From positions 1-64,000 of the forward strand of contig JAIOIW010000069.1 in assembly GCA_019912385.1 (NCBI GenBank): a stretch of 64,000 bases of DNA, written 5' to 3'. Origin of the DNA: Notoacmeibacter sp. Lineage in GTDB: Bacteria; Pseudomonadota; Alphaproteobacteria; Rhizobiales; Rhizobiaceae. Of the stretch, positions 16,736 to 25,014 are shown piece by piece (position 1 is the stretch's first letter; the number at the start of each line of letters is the position of its first letter). Under the pieces are notes generated by a model. It was not told where the DNA came from and did no database searches. It saw nothing but the letters and a program-made list of their open reading frames with translations. Both the position numbers and the translations under genes were made by a program.

Positions 16736-17056
16736 ATGATCAACCGTCTAATTCTCGTCATCATTCTGGTGCCGGTCGCGATCGTCGCGATCGCCCTTGC
16801 CGTCGCCAACCGGGTGCCTACGCCATTCACCTTCGACCCGTTCAATCCCGGCAATCCGCTGCTGACCATCGAACTGCCGCTTTTCGTATTCCTGTTTGCC
16901 GCCCTTGCCGTCGGCATGCTGATCGGATCGGCGGCGACCTGGTGGCGGCAGCGCCGCTACCGCAGGCTCGCTCGTGAGCGCGGACGGCAGGTCAAGGAAC
17001 TGCGAACGCTGGAACCCGAGAAGACGAAAAATGCGCTGACGTTGCCGGGCGCATGA
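16736..17056 (+). CDS. lapA: LapA domain (DUF1049) membrane protein
   Basis: 106 residues with two membrane segments and a basic C-terminal tail, matching the LapA/DUF1049 family. In E. coli, LapA works with LapB to control LPS assembly by regulating LpxC turnover; a similar role is inferred. GGAAGG lies about four bases before the ATG. Its last 4 bases overlap the start of the next gene. Confidence 0.8.
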   Translation: MINRLILVIILVPVAIVAIALAVANRVPTPFTFDPFNPGNPLLTIELPLFVFLFAALAVGMLIGSAATWWRQRRYRRLARERGRQVKELRTLEPEKTKNALTLPGA

Positions 17057-18030
17057 GTTCCGCCATGCTGACAGTCAGTGCAGACGAGGTCGAGCACGCC
17101 TTGCCCTACGGCGAGCTGGTCGAGGTTCTGCGCACCGCCTTTCGCGAAGGCGCGGTCCAGCCGGTGCGCCACCATCACACCATCGAGCGGCCGGACGGCG
17201 CCGCCTCCACGCTGCTGCTGATGCCGGCCTGGAGCGATTTCATGAAGACCGGCACGTCGGACGGCGGTTATGTCGGCGTCAAGATCGTGACCGTGACACC
17301 GGACAACAACGCCCGTGCGCTGCCCGCCGTCATGGGCCACTACCTCCTCCTCGACGGCAAGACAGGCGCTCCACGCGCCTTCATCGACGGCCAGAGGCTG
17401 ACCGCCCGGCGCACGGCGGCCGCATCCGCACTGGCAGCATCCTATCTCGCGCGCGCCGATGCTTCGCACCTGCTGATCGCCGGTGCGGGCGCGCTTTCGA
17501 CCCAATTGGCGCTGGCCCACGCGGCGGTGCGCCCGATCAGCCGGATCAGCGTGTGGAACCGCACGCTCGCCAATGCGCGCAAGGTCGCCGCCGAACTGGC
17601 GTCCCTGGGCTTCGAGACGGAGGTGGCGCACGACCTCGACGCGGCCCAGGGCGATTGCGACATCGTTTCCTGCGCGACGCTGTCGGCCGTGCCTCTGGTC
17701 AAGGGCGCGCTGCTCAGGCCCGGTACCCATATCGACCTCGTCGGCGCATTCAGCCCGACGATGCGCGAGAGCGATGACGCGTTGATGAAGCGGGCCGCGG
17801 TGTTTGTCGATACGCGCGCCGGCGCCTTGAAGGAGGCCGGCGACATCGTCCAGGCGGTCGCTTCCGGCGCGCTCGTCGCCGAAGCCATCGCCGGCGACCT
17901 GTTCGACCTGACACGTGGCAAGGTGAAAGGCCGGACCGGCGGCGACCAGATCACCGTGTTCAAATCGGTCGGCGCGGCGCTGGAGGATCTGGCGGCTGCG
18001 ATTCGCGTTTACGAAAAGCTGGCCGGCTGA
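17053..18030 (+). CDS. Ornithine cyclodeaminase / mu-crystallin family protein
   Basis: 325 residues of the OCD/mu-crystallin family. The Rossmann motif G-A-G-A-L-S-T-Q and the downstream V-W-N-R-T segment bind NAD(H), and the conserved K-I-V-T-V region lies in the N-terminal half. Members include ornithine cyclodeaminase, alanine dehydrogenase and imine reductases, so the substrate is open. It overlaps lapA by the ATGA arrangement, so it is translated in the sppA-ihfB-lapA transcript. Confidence 0.85.
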   Translation: MSSAMLTVSADEVEHALPYGELVEVLRTAFREGAVQPVRHHHTIERPDGAASTLLLMPAWSDFMKTGTSDGGYVGVKIVTVTPDNNARALPAVMGHYLLLDGKTGAPRAFIDGQRLTARRTAAASALAASYLARADASHLLIAGAGALSTQLALAHAAVRPISRISVWNRTLANARKVAAELASLGFETEVAHDLDAAQGDCDIVSCATLSAVPLVKGALLRPGTHIDLVGAFSPTMRESDDALMKRAAVFVDTRAGALKEAGDIVQAVASGALVAEAIAGDLFDLTRGKVKGRTGGDQITVFKSVGAALEDLAAAIRVYEKLAG

Positions 18031-18157
18031 CCGGGCCTTCAGCCGGCAATTGCGTGGCGATCACACGGTCGCGACCGATGATCGGCCTGCCGCCCGGCTG
18101 CGCGGTGCCGCATTGTTGCACCCGGCAAGGGGCTGTGGCAGAAGCGCCCGATGCCAC

Positions 18158-18243
18158 TACAGCGCCGTGCGTCCTTTGGGACGCACAAGGGACGCTGTAA
18201 GTCATTGAATCTGCGCATCGTGCTTTCCGAAGACCGGTTTCGG
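18158..18243 (-). repeat. Intergenic palindromic repeat, copy B
   Basis: The hairpin has arms TACAGCG/CGCTGTA (18158-18164 and 18193-18199) and GTGCGTCC/GGACGCAC (18167-18174 and 18179-18186). On the minus strand it is preceded by the shared lead-in containing GATGCGCAGATTCAA and CCGGTCTTCGGAAAGC. It occupies most of the 239 bp between the ornithine cyclodeaminase homologue and the methyltransferase gene, ending about 17 bases before that gene's ribosome binding site. Confidence 0.7.
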
Positions 18244-18269
18244 GCCGATGCGCTGGGTCGGAGAACTTC

Positions 18270-19253
18270 GTGACAAGTGAATCCAAGGCACGCCGCGACC
18301 GGGCGATCCGCGAAAAGGCACCAGCTGCGCCGCTTTTGCCGCGGCGTTCGGAACCGTTGCCGGCCGAACGGCTGCCGGTGATCCTGGAAGTCCTGCCGGG
18401 CGACGACTACGCCCTGCTGGATTCCGGCGACCGTCTCAAGCTCGAGCAGTACGGCCCCTACCGTATCATCCGCCCCGAAGGCCAGGCGATCTGGCGCCCC
18501 GCGCTGCCCCAGGGCGAATGGGACAAGGCCGACGCCGTATTCACAGGTGACACCGACGAGGAAGGCATGGGCCGCTGGCGCTTTCCCCGCGCGCCGCTGG
18601 GCGAAACCTGGCCGATGCGCCATGACGGCGTCGATTATCTCGGCCGTTTCACATCGTTCCGCCATGTCGGCGTGTTTCCCGAGCAGGCCACCCATTGGGA
18701 TTACATGGAAACGCTCATCCGCAATGCCGGAAGGCGGGTCAAGGTGCTTAACCTGTTCGGCTACACCGGCCTTGCCTCGCTGGTCGCCGCGCGCGCCGGC
18801 GCCGAGGTCACCCATGTCGATGCGTCGAAAAAGGCGATCGGCTGGGCGCGCGAGAACCAGGAAGTCGCGAGGCTGACCGACAAGCCGATCCGCTGGATCT
18901 GCGACGACGCGATGAAATTCGTCGAACGCGAGGTCAGGCGCGAAAGCACCTATGACATCATCCTGCTCGATCCGCCGGCCTACGGGCGCGGGCCGAAGGG
19001 CGAGGTCTGGCAATTGTTCGATCATCTGCCGGCAATGGCCGAAGCCTGCCGCACGATCCTGACGGACCGGCCGCTGGCCGTAGTGCTCACCGCCTATTCG
19101 ATCCGGGCATCGTTCTTCGCCATCCACGCGCTTGTGCGCGACACTTTTGCCGGGATGGGCGGAACGGTCGAGTCGGGTGAACTGGTGATCCGCGAAAAGG
19201 CAGCCGGGCGCGCGCTTTCGACCTCGCTGTTCAGCCGGTGGGTGGCACAATGA
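18270..19253 (+). CDS. Class I SAM-dependent RNA methyltransferase (RlmI/RlmK-like)
   Basis: 327 residues. The SAM-binding motif V-L-N-L-F-G-Y-T-G, the acidic D-A-S-K-K-A loop and the catalytic L-L-D-P-P-A-Y motif match the RlmI-like family of 23S rRNA cytosine-C5 or related methyltransferases. The start is GTG with GGAGA upstream. The stop overlaps the next gene (ATGA), which is another RNA methyltransferase. The target base is not deducible. Confidence 0.85.
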   Translation: MTSESKARRDRAIREKAPAAPLLPRRSEPLPAERLPVILEVLPGDDYALLDSGDRLKLEQYGPYRIIRPEGQAIWRPALPQGEWDKADAVFTGDTDEEGMGRWRFPRAPLGETWPMRHDGVDYLGRFTSFRHVGVFPEQATHWDYMETLIRNAGRRVKVLNLFGYTGLASLVAARAGAEVTHVDASKKAIGWARENQEVARLTDKPIRWICDDAMKFVEREVRRESTYDIILLDPPAYGRGPKGEVWQLFDHLPAMAEACRTILTDRPLAVVLTAYSIRASFFAIHALVRDTFAGMGGTVESGELVIREKAAGRALSTSLFSRWVAQ

Positions 19254-20095
19254 GCGGCGGTACGAGGGCACCCGGCCGGGTCAAGGAGGTTACCAGCCTC
19301 ACGAACCCGATCGTCAAGGACATCCGCGCGCTTGCGCTCAAGAAATTCCGCGACCAGCACAACGCATTCATCGCCGAGGGGCAGAAACTCGTAATCGACG
19401 CACTCGATCTTGGCTGGACCATCCGCACGCTGGTGGTGGCGAAGACCGCGCGCGGCAATGAAGGCGTGGAAAAGCTTGCCGCTCGCGCGCTCGCCGCTGG
19501 CGGCGACGTGCTGGTGGTCGGCGAAAAGGTGCTCGGAGCAATCACGCGCCGCGACAATCCGCAGATGGTCGCGGGCGTCTTCGAGCAGCGCACCACGCCG
19601 CTCGAAAAGATCGCGCCCGGCGCTGGCGATGTCTGGGTGGCGCTCGACCGGATCCGCGATCCGGGCAATCTCGGCACCATCATGCGCACGATCGACGCGG
19701 CCGGCGCGAAGGGCGTGATCCTTATCGGCGATACGACCGATCCGTTTTCCACCGAAACGGTTCGCGCGACCATGGGATCGGTCTTTGCGGTCCCGGTGAC
19801 CCGCACGAACCTTGATCGCTTTCTGGCCTGGCGCGCCTCATGGCCCGGCCTCGTGGTCGGCACCCACCTGAAGGGCGCGGTCGACTACCGCAAGATCGGC
19901 TATGCCGGCAAACCGGTACTGCTGCTGATGGGAAACGAGCAACAGGGCCTGCCCGACGAGCTCGCCGATCGTTGCGATGCGCTGGCGCGCATCCCCCAGG
20001 CCGGCCGGGCCGACTCGCTCAATCTGGCGGTCGCAACCGGCGTCATGCTGTTCGAGATTCGCCGCGAGGCGCTGACGCTGGAGGAGCGCCGATGA
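19250..20095 (+). CDS. TrmH/SpoU family RNA 2'-O-methyltransferase
   Basis: 281 residues with an N-terminal RNA-binding substrate domain (about 1-100) and a C-terminal SPOUT knot. The knot shows [21 protein letters not shown] and L-N-L-A-V-A-T, the three TrmH motifs. It methylates the 2'-OH of rRNA or tRNA ribose. It overlaps the genes on both sides by 4 bases, forming a tightly coupled operon with lspA. Confidence 0.92.
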   Translation: MSGGTRAPGRVKEVTSLTNPIVKDIRALALKKFRDQHNAFIAEGQKLVIDALDLGWTIRTLVVAKTARGNEGVEKLAARALAAGGDVLVVGEKVLGAITRRDNPQMVAGVFEQRTTPLEKIAPGAGDVWVALDRIRDPGNLGTIMRTIDAAGAKGVILIGDTTDPFSTETVRATMGSVFAVPVTRTNLDRFLAWRASWPGLVVGTHLKGAVDYRKIGYAGKPVLLLMGNEQQGLPDELADRCDALARIPQAGRADSLNLAVATGVMLFEIRREALTLEERR

Positions 20096-20583
20096 GTGGT
20101 CAATGGCGCAAGTTCGCCATGCTCGGGGTCCTCGCGGCCATCCTGATCGCCGCCGACCAATGGGTCAAGCAACTCGTCGAAACGCGGATGGCCTATCACC
20201 AGCAGATCGACCTGCTGCCGTTTTTCGCGCTGTTCCGCACCCACAACGAGGGCATCGCCTTCTCCATGCTGTCGGGATCCGGCCCGTTCGCGCTGCTGGC
20301 GCTGAACACGGCGATCGTCGCCTTCGTGGCGTGGCTCGCCTGGCGGTCCGATCCGCACCAGCATGGCGCGCATCTCGGCTTCGCCATGATCATTGCCGGC
20401 GCCATCGGCAACATGATCGACCGCGCGCTGCTCGGTTACGTGGTCGACTACTTCCTGTTTCACACGCCCACCTGGTCGTTTGCGATCTTCAATCTCGCCG
20501 ACGCCTTCATCTCGGTCGGCGCCGCACTTGTCGTGCTGCAGGAATTCCTCGACTGGCGGCGCGAAAAAGCAGGCCCGCGTTGA
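20092..20583 (+). CDS. lspA: Lipoprotein signal peptidase (signal peptidase II)
   Basis: 163 residues with four membrane segments. The two catalytic aspartates are Asp110 in G-N-M-I-D-R and Asp137 in F-N-L-A-D-A. It cleaves lipoprotein signal peptides before the lipidated cysteine. The start overlaps the upstream SpoU gene stop (ATGA), which fixes it. Confidence 0.96.
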   Translation: MSGQWRKFAMLGVLAAILIAADQWVKQLVETRMAYHQQIDLLPFFALFRTHNEGIAFSMLSGSGPFALLALNTAIVAFVAWLAWRSDPHQHGAHLGFAMIIAGAIGNMIDRALLGYVVDYFLFHTPTWSFAIFNLADAFISVGAALVVLQEFLDWRREKAGPR

Positions 20584-20684
20584 ACGGCAACGCGATGAAT
20601 TGACCTTTGCAGCCATGGCGGCCACAAAGGGCGTAAACGAAGTCACTGCCCCGTCGGGGCGTCCAACATGATCCGGGGAGCGAT

Positions 20685-21677
20685 ATGTCCGACACGTTCA
20701 AGGCCATCCTGATCTCGCGCGACGAGGACAAGAAGCAGTCTGTCTCGGTTGCCAGCCTGACAGAGGACGACCTGATGGAGGGCGACGTCACGGTCGCCGT
20801 CGAGGCCACGACGGTCAACTACAAGGACGGGCTCGCGATCACCGGCAAGTCGCCGGTGATCCGCCGCTGGCCGATGATTCCGGGCATCGATTTCGCCGGT
20901 ACGGTCCTGAAATCGGACAATGCGGAATGGAAGCCCGGCGACAAGGTCGTGCTCAACGGCTGGGGCGTGGGCGAGGTGCATTACGGCGCCTTTGCCGGGC
21001 GCGCCCGCGTGAAGGGCGAGTGGCTGGTGCCGCTGCCTGCGGGCATGAGCGCGCATGACGCCATGGCTGTGGGTACGGCAGGCTACACCGCCATGCTCTG
21101 CGTCATGGCGCTCGAGCGCCACGCGATAACGCCCGACCGCGGCCCGGTGGTCGTCACCGGCGCTGCCGGCGGCGTCGGTTCGGTTGCGGTGTCGATCCTG
21201 TCGAAGCTCGGTTATCACGTTATCGCCGCCACCGGTCGGACCGGGGAAGAAGCCTATCTGAAAGAACTCGGCGCGGCCGAGATCATCCCGCGCGCCGAAT
21301 TGTCGGAGCCGTCTTCCCGGCCGCTCGGCAAGGAACGTTGGGCCGGCGGGGTCGATGCCGTCGGCTCCCACACGCTTGCCAACGTGCTGGCCCAGACCGC
21401 CTATGGCGGCGCGGTCGCTGCCTGCGGCCTGGCGCAGGGCATGGACCTGCCGGCATCCGTCGCCCCGTTCATCCTGCGCGGTGTTTCGCTGCTGGGAATC
21501 GATTCGGTGATGGCGCCGCGCGAATTGCGGCTGGAAGCCTGGCGCCGGATCGGCAGTGACCTCGATTCCGCAAAGCTCGCCCGGTTGTCGAGGACGATCG
21601 GTTTCGACGGCATCGTCGAGGCCGCCGGCGACATCGTGGAGGGGCGCATACGCGGCCGCGTGGTCGTGGACATGTGA
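20685..21677 (+). CDS. Acrylyl-CoA reductase (AcuI/YhdH)-type MDR oxidoreductase
   Basis: 330 residues of the zinc-free medium-chain dehydrogenase family. The V-T-G-A-A-G-G-V-G-S NADPH-binding motif and the N-Y-K-D-G-L-A-I-T-G-K N-terminal segment are typical of YhdH/AcuI enzymes that reduce acryloyl-CoA to propionyl-CoA. GGGGAG lies about five bases before the ATG. In marine alphaproteobacteria acuI protects against acrylate from DMSP; no other DMSP genes are seen here, so that link is only a possibility. Confidence 0.88.
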   Translation: MSDTFKAILISRDEDKKQSVSVASLTEDDLMEGDVTVAVEATTVNYKDGLAITGKSPVIRRWPMIPGIDFAGTVLKSDNAEWKPGDKVVLNGWGVGEVHYGAFAGRARVKGEWLVPLPAGMSAHDAMAVGTAGYTAMLCVMALERHAITPDRGPVVVTGAAGGVGSVAVSILSKLGYHVIAATGRTGEEAYLKELGAAEIIPRAELSEPSSRPLGKERWAGGVDAVGSHTLANVLAQTAYGGAVAACGLAQGMDLPASVAPFILRGVSLLGIDSVMAPRELRLEAWRRIGSDLDSAKLARLSRTIGFDGIVEAAGDIVEGRIRGRVVVDM

Positions 21678-21754
21678 TTATTTTATCCGCCGATCGCTAA
21701 AATTTGAGCGATCGGCCAAAACCTTCTTCAAATGCTGTGGGTTATGGTTCCGTC

Positions 21755-23980
21755 ATGACGACGGAAACCGCGACGCGGGAAAAAACGCAGAATCAGGATG
21801 GCGCCGAAGCGGTTCGGCGCAAGCGAATCGCCAACCCGCCGCCGATCGCCCCTGAACTTGCGCGTGCCGAAACCCCCAAGATACTGGCCTTGTCGGGTCT
21901 GGCCCTGGTCGTCGTCGCCGGGGTAGCCAGCCTGACGGGGTCCGCGCCGGTCGTCACCGCCGCGGTTGCCATGTTCGGTCTCGCCGCCCTCGGCCTCGCC
22001 TCGATCGTCGAGCGCATCGAGGATGCGCGGCTGAAGCGGCTCAACCGGACGGTCACGGCAAAAGGCCTCGAGGTGGAAGCCATCGCCGACCGGGTGTGGG
22101 AACTGCAGGAAAGCGAACAGCGCTTCCTCGGCCTCATCGATTCGCTCGGCGACCTTGTCGTTCACCGCGACCGCGACGGCTGCATCGTCTATGCCAACCA
22201 GGCGTTCGCGCGGCTGGTCGGCATGGAGCCGCAGGCTTTGGCCGGCCTGTCTCTGGAAGATCTTGGCATCGCCGCCGGCATGGCGCCGGAATCCGAATTC
22301 TTCGATCATGACTGCCTTACCTCCCACGATGTCGCGATCAACACCGCCGATGGCACCCGCTGGTATTCCTGGGTCGAGCATTCCGCCCGCGACAGCGCAA
22401 CCGGCGCAGTGTCGCACCGCGCGATCGCCCGCGACATCACGGCGCGCAAGGATGCCGAGACGGCGCTGATCGAGGAGCGCGAGCGCGCCGAGGCGGCAAA
22501 TCAGGCCAAGTCGCGCTTCCTGGCCACGGTGAGCCACGAGATACGCACCCCGATGAACGGCATCACCGGCATGGCGAAACTGCTGGCCGATACGGCACTG
22601 ACGGCGGAACAGCGAACCTATGTCGACGCGGTGACCACCTCGGCCGACGCACTGCTGGCCCTGATTGAGGACCTGCTCGATTTCTCCAAGATCGAGGCCG
22701 GCAAGCTGACGATAGATCCGCAACCGGTCGCCATCCGCGAACTTGTCGAGAACGTGGTCGAGCTGATGGCGGCGCGGGCATTCGCCAAGGGCATCGGCAT
22801 CGGTTGTCACATCGCGCCGCGCGTACCGGAACTGATCGAGACCGATCCCGGACGGCTGCGCCAGGTACTGCTCAATCTCGCCGGAAACGCGGTCAAGTTC
22901 ACCGACACCGGCGGCGTGATCGTTTCGCTCGCCATGGCGTCCGGCAGCGACGGCCAGGTGCTGCGCATAACGGTGGAAGACACAGGACCCGGCCTCGCGG
23001 AAGCGGACCGGCAGCGCATCTTCGAGGAATTCGAGCAGGCCGACGGAACCTCCACGCGGCGCCATGGCGGTGCCGGGCTCGGCCTCGCCATCTCCAGGCG
23101 TATCGCCAATGCACTCGGCGGCGACATCACGGTCGATGCCCGGCCGGGTGGCGGCTCGCTGTTCGTGGTTGATCTGCCGTGCGAAGCGGTGCCCGACGCC
23201 AATGCCCGTCGGCTTGAGGGGCAGCGCGTGCTGATCGTCGGCGCCAACGCCATGGAGGGCGAAGCACTGATGCGGACGATACGCGCGGAGGGTGGCAGTC
23301 CGGTCGCGGCTGCCGCGCCCGGGCAGGTCGCGACATCGGGTGCGGAGCATTATGACGCGATCCTCGTCGATGCCGCGCTGGCGGATCAGGACGCGCTGGG
23401 GCGCTTGCGCGAAGCCGGGATCGCCACGTCCAATCCGATCATCCTGATCGCGCCGTCGGACCGGGGCCGGCTCGACGCCTTCCGCGCGCAGGGCTATGCA
23501 AACTTCCTAGCCCGTCCGGTACGCGGCAAGACCCTGCTTCGCATCCTGAACGAGGACCGCGCGTCCGGTTCGCCCGTCGCCCGAAAGATCGCCGGCAGCC
23601 GCCGCGCCTTGTCGATCCTTGTCGCCGAGGACAATGAAGTCAACGCGCTGCTCGTGCGCTCGGCCCTGACCCGCGCCGGCCACGCAGTGACAGTGGCGGC
23701 CAACGGCAGGCTCGCGGTCGACGCGGTGGAGGCGGGCAAGGATTTCGATCTTGTCCTGATGGATCTCCACATGCCGGTCATGGATGGGCTCGATGCCGTC
23801 ACCCATATCCGGAAATTCGAGGAACAGGCCCGCCGCGATCCGGTTCCGGTGATCGTGCTGACCGCGGACGGGCAGGAGGGAACGCAGGCCCAGGTGCTCG
23901 CGCAGGGCGCGAATGGTTTCCTCACCAAGCCGCTTGATCCGGCGAGGCTTCTGGAAACAGTCGAGGATCTCGCGGCATAG
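21755..23980 (+). CDS. Membrane-anchored PAS hybrid sensor histidine kinase with tandem receiver domains
   Basis: 741 residues from the ATG at 21755; a TTG at 21704 would add 17. There are two membrane segments (about 43-60 and 63-84), a PAS domain (about 120-235), HisKA with phospho-histidine His261, HATPase with N377/G-box motifs, and two receiver-like domains. The C-terminal receiver (617-741) has the acid pair E625-D626, phospho-acceptor Asp670 and the T-K-P lysine. The middle one (491-600) keeps Asp539 but has G-A-N in place of the acid pair, so it looks inactive. Input and output are unknown. It lies upstream of olsB and mutS. Confidence 0.88.
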   Translation: MTTETATREKTQNQDGAEAVRRKRIANPPPIAPELARAETPKILALSGLALVVVAGVASLTGSAPVVTAAVAMFGLAALGLASIVERIEDARLKRLNRTVTAKGLEVEAIADRVWELQESEQRFLGLIDSLGDLVVHRDRDGCIVYANQAFARLVGMEPQALAGLSLEDLGIAAGMAPESEFFDHDCLTSHDVAINTADGTRWYSWVEHSARDSATGAVSHRAIARDITARKDAETALIEERERAEAANQAKSRFLATVSHEIRTPMNGITGMAKLLADTALTAEQRTYVDAVTTSADALLALIEDLLDFSKIEAGKLTIDPQPVAIRELVENVVELMAARAFAKGIGIGCHIAPRVPELIETDPGRLRQVLLNLAGNAVKFTDTGGVIVSLAMASGSDGQVLRITVEDTGPGLAEADRQRIFEEFEQADGTSTRRHGGAGLGLAISRRIANALGGDITVDARPGGGSLFVVDLPCEAVPDANARRLEGQRVLIVGANAMEGEALMRTIRAEGGSPVAAAAPGQVATSGAEHYDAILVDAALADQDALGRLREAGIATSNPIILIAPSDRGRLDAFRAQGYANFLARPVRGKTLLRILNEDRASGSPVARKIAGSRRALSILVAEDNEVNALLVRSALTRAGHAVTVAANGRLAVDAVEAGKDFDLVLMDLHMPVMDGLDAVTHIRKFEEQARRDPVPVIVLTADGQEGTQAQVLAQGANGFLTKPLDPARLLETVEDLAA

Positions 23981-24123
23981 GATGCCGGCGCGGGCTCACC
24001 GGGCGCCGAACCGCCCGCAAAAGGGCTTCCGGCCGTGCCCATACATTGCCATCAATCCGTCATGCGCGTGTCGCATAGCATCGCTATTTCCGGCCCGACG
24101 ACGCGCTTGAGGAGATTCGGCCA

Positions 24124-25008
24124 ATGACCGCAAACTTGAACGCCACCACGATTTGTCATAACGCATCGGTTGCAATGAATGATCTCGTGGCTGTCTTGTC
24201 CAGTCCGGTTCCAGCCGGCGTGCTCGCTCGACTCGGCACGCTCGAGGTCAGACTCGCGCGAAATGAAGCCGAGATCGCCGCCGCGCAGGAAGTGCGCTAC
24301 CAGGTCTTTTACGGCGAAATGGGCGCCCGGGTGCAGGATGGAACCGGGCAGCGCGACATCGACCGCTATGACGGGGTTTGTGACCATCTCATCGTCCTCG
24401 ACCATGCGCGAAACGGTCAGGAACATCAGAAGACCGTCGGGACCTACCGACTGTTGCGGCAGGACCGCGCGATCGCCTCGGGCGGCTTCTACTCGAGTGG
24501 CGAGTTCGACATCGCCAATCTGATCAGGCGCCATCGGAGCCGCAGGTTCCTCGAACTCGGACGCTCCTGCGTGCTGCCGCAATACCGCCAGCGGCGCACG
24601 CTCGAGCTGTTGTGGCAGGGTATCTGGGCTTATTGCGATGCACACGACATCGGCGCCATGATCGGCTGCGCCTCGTTCCCGGGCACCATTCCCGCGGCTC
24701 ATGCCGAGGCACTGTCGTTCCTGGCGCACAATTTTCCCGCTACCGGTTCGTGGGCCGTTCATGCCCGCCAGGAGCGCTATCATCCCCTGGACATGATGCC
24801 GAAGGAAGCGATCAGTTCAAAATCGGCAATCGCCGCGATGCCGCCGCTGATCAAGGGCTATCTGCGTGTTGGCGCGATGTTTGGAAACGGCTGCGTCATC
24901 GACAGCGATTTCAGGACCACCGACGTGTTCGTTGTCCTGCCGCTCGAGCGGATCGGCGAGCGCTACATCAATCACTACGGCCGCGGCCCGCTCGATCGTC
25001 TTTCGTGA
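24124..25008 (+). CDS. olsB: L-ornithine N(alpha)-acyltransferase OlsB-like (GNAT fold)
   Basis: 294 residues matching the OlsB/hemolysin-like GNAT family, with E-V-R-Y-Q-V-F-Y near residue 56 and E-L-G-R-S-C-V-L-P-x-Y-R in the core. OlsB moves a 3-hydroxyacyl group from acyl carrier protein to ornithine, the first step of ornithine lipid synthesis. AGGAG precedes the ATG. No OlsA is adjacent; the second acylation would need another gene. It is convergent with mutS, 6 bases apart. Confidence 0.82.
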   Translation: MTANLNATTICHNASVAMNDLVAVLSSPVPAGVLARLGTLEVRLARNEAEIAAAQEVRYQVFYGEMGARVQDGTGQRDIDRYDGVCDHLIVLDHARNGQEHQKTVGTYRLLRQDRAIASGGFYSSGEFDIANLIRRHRSRRFLELGRSCVLPQYRQRRTLELLWQGIWAYCDAHDIGAMIGCASFPGTIPAAHAEALSFLAHNFPATGSWAVHARQERYHPLDMMPKEAISSKSAIAAMPPLIKGYLRVGAMFGNGCVIDSDFRTTDVFVVLPLERIGERYINHYGRGPLDRLS

Positions 25009-25014
25009 CGTCCG

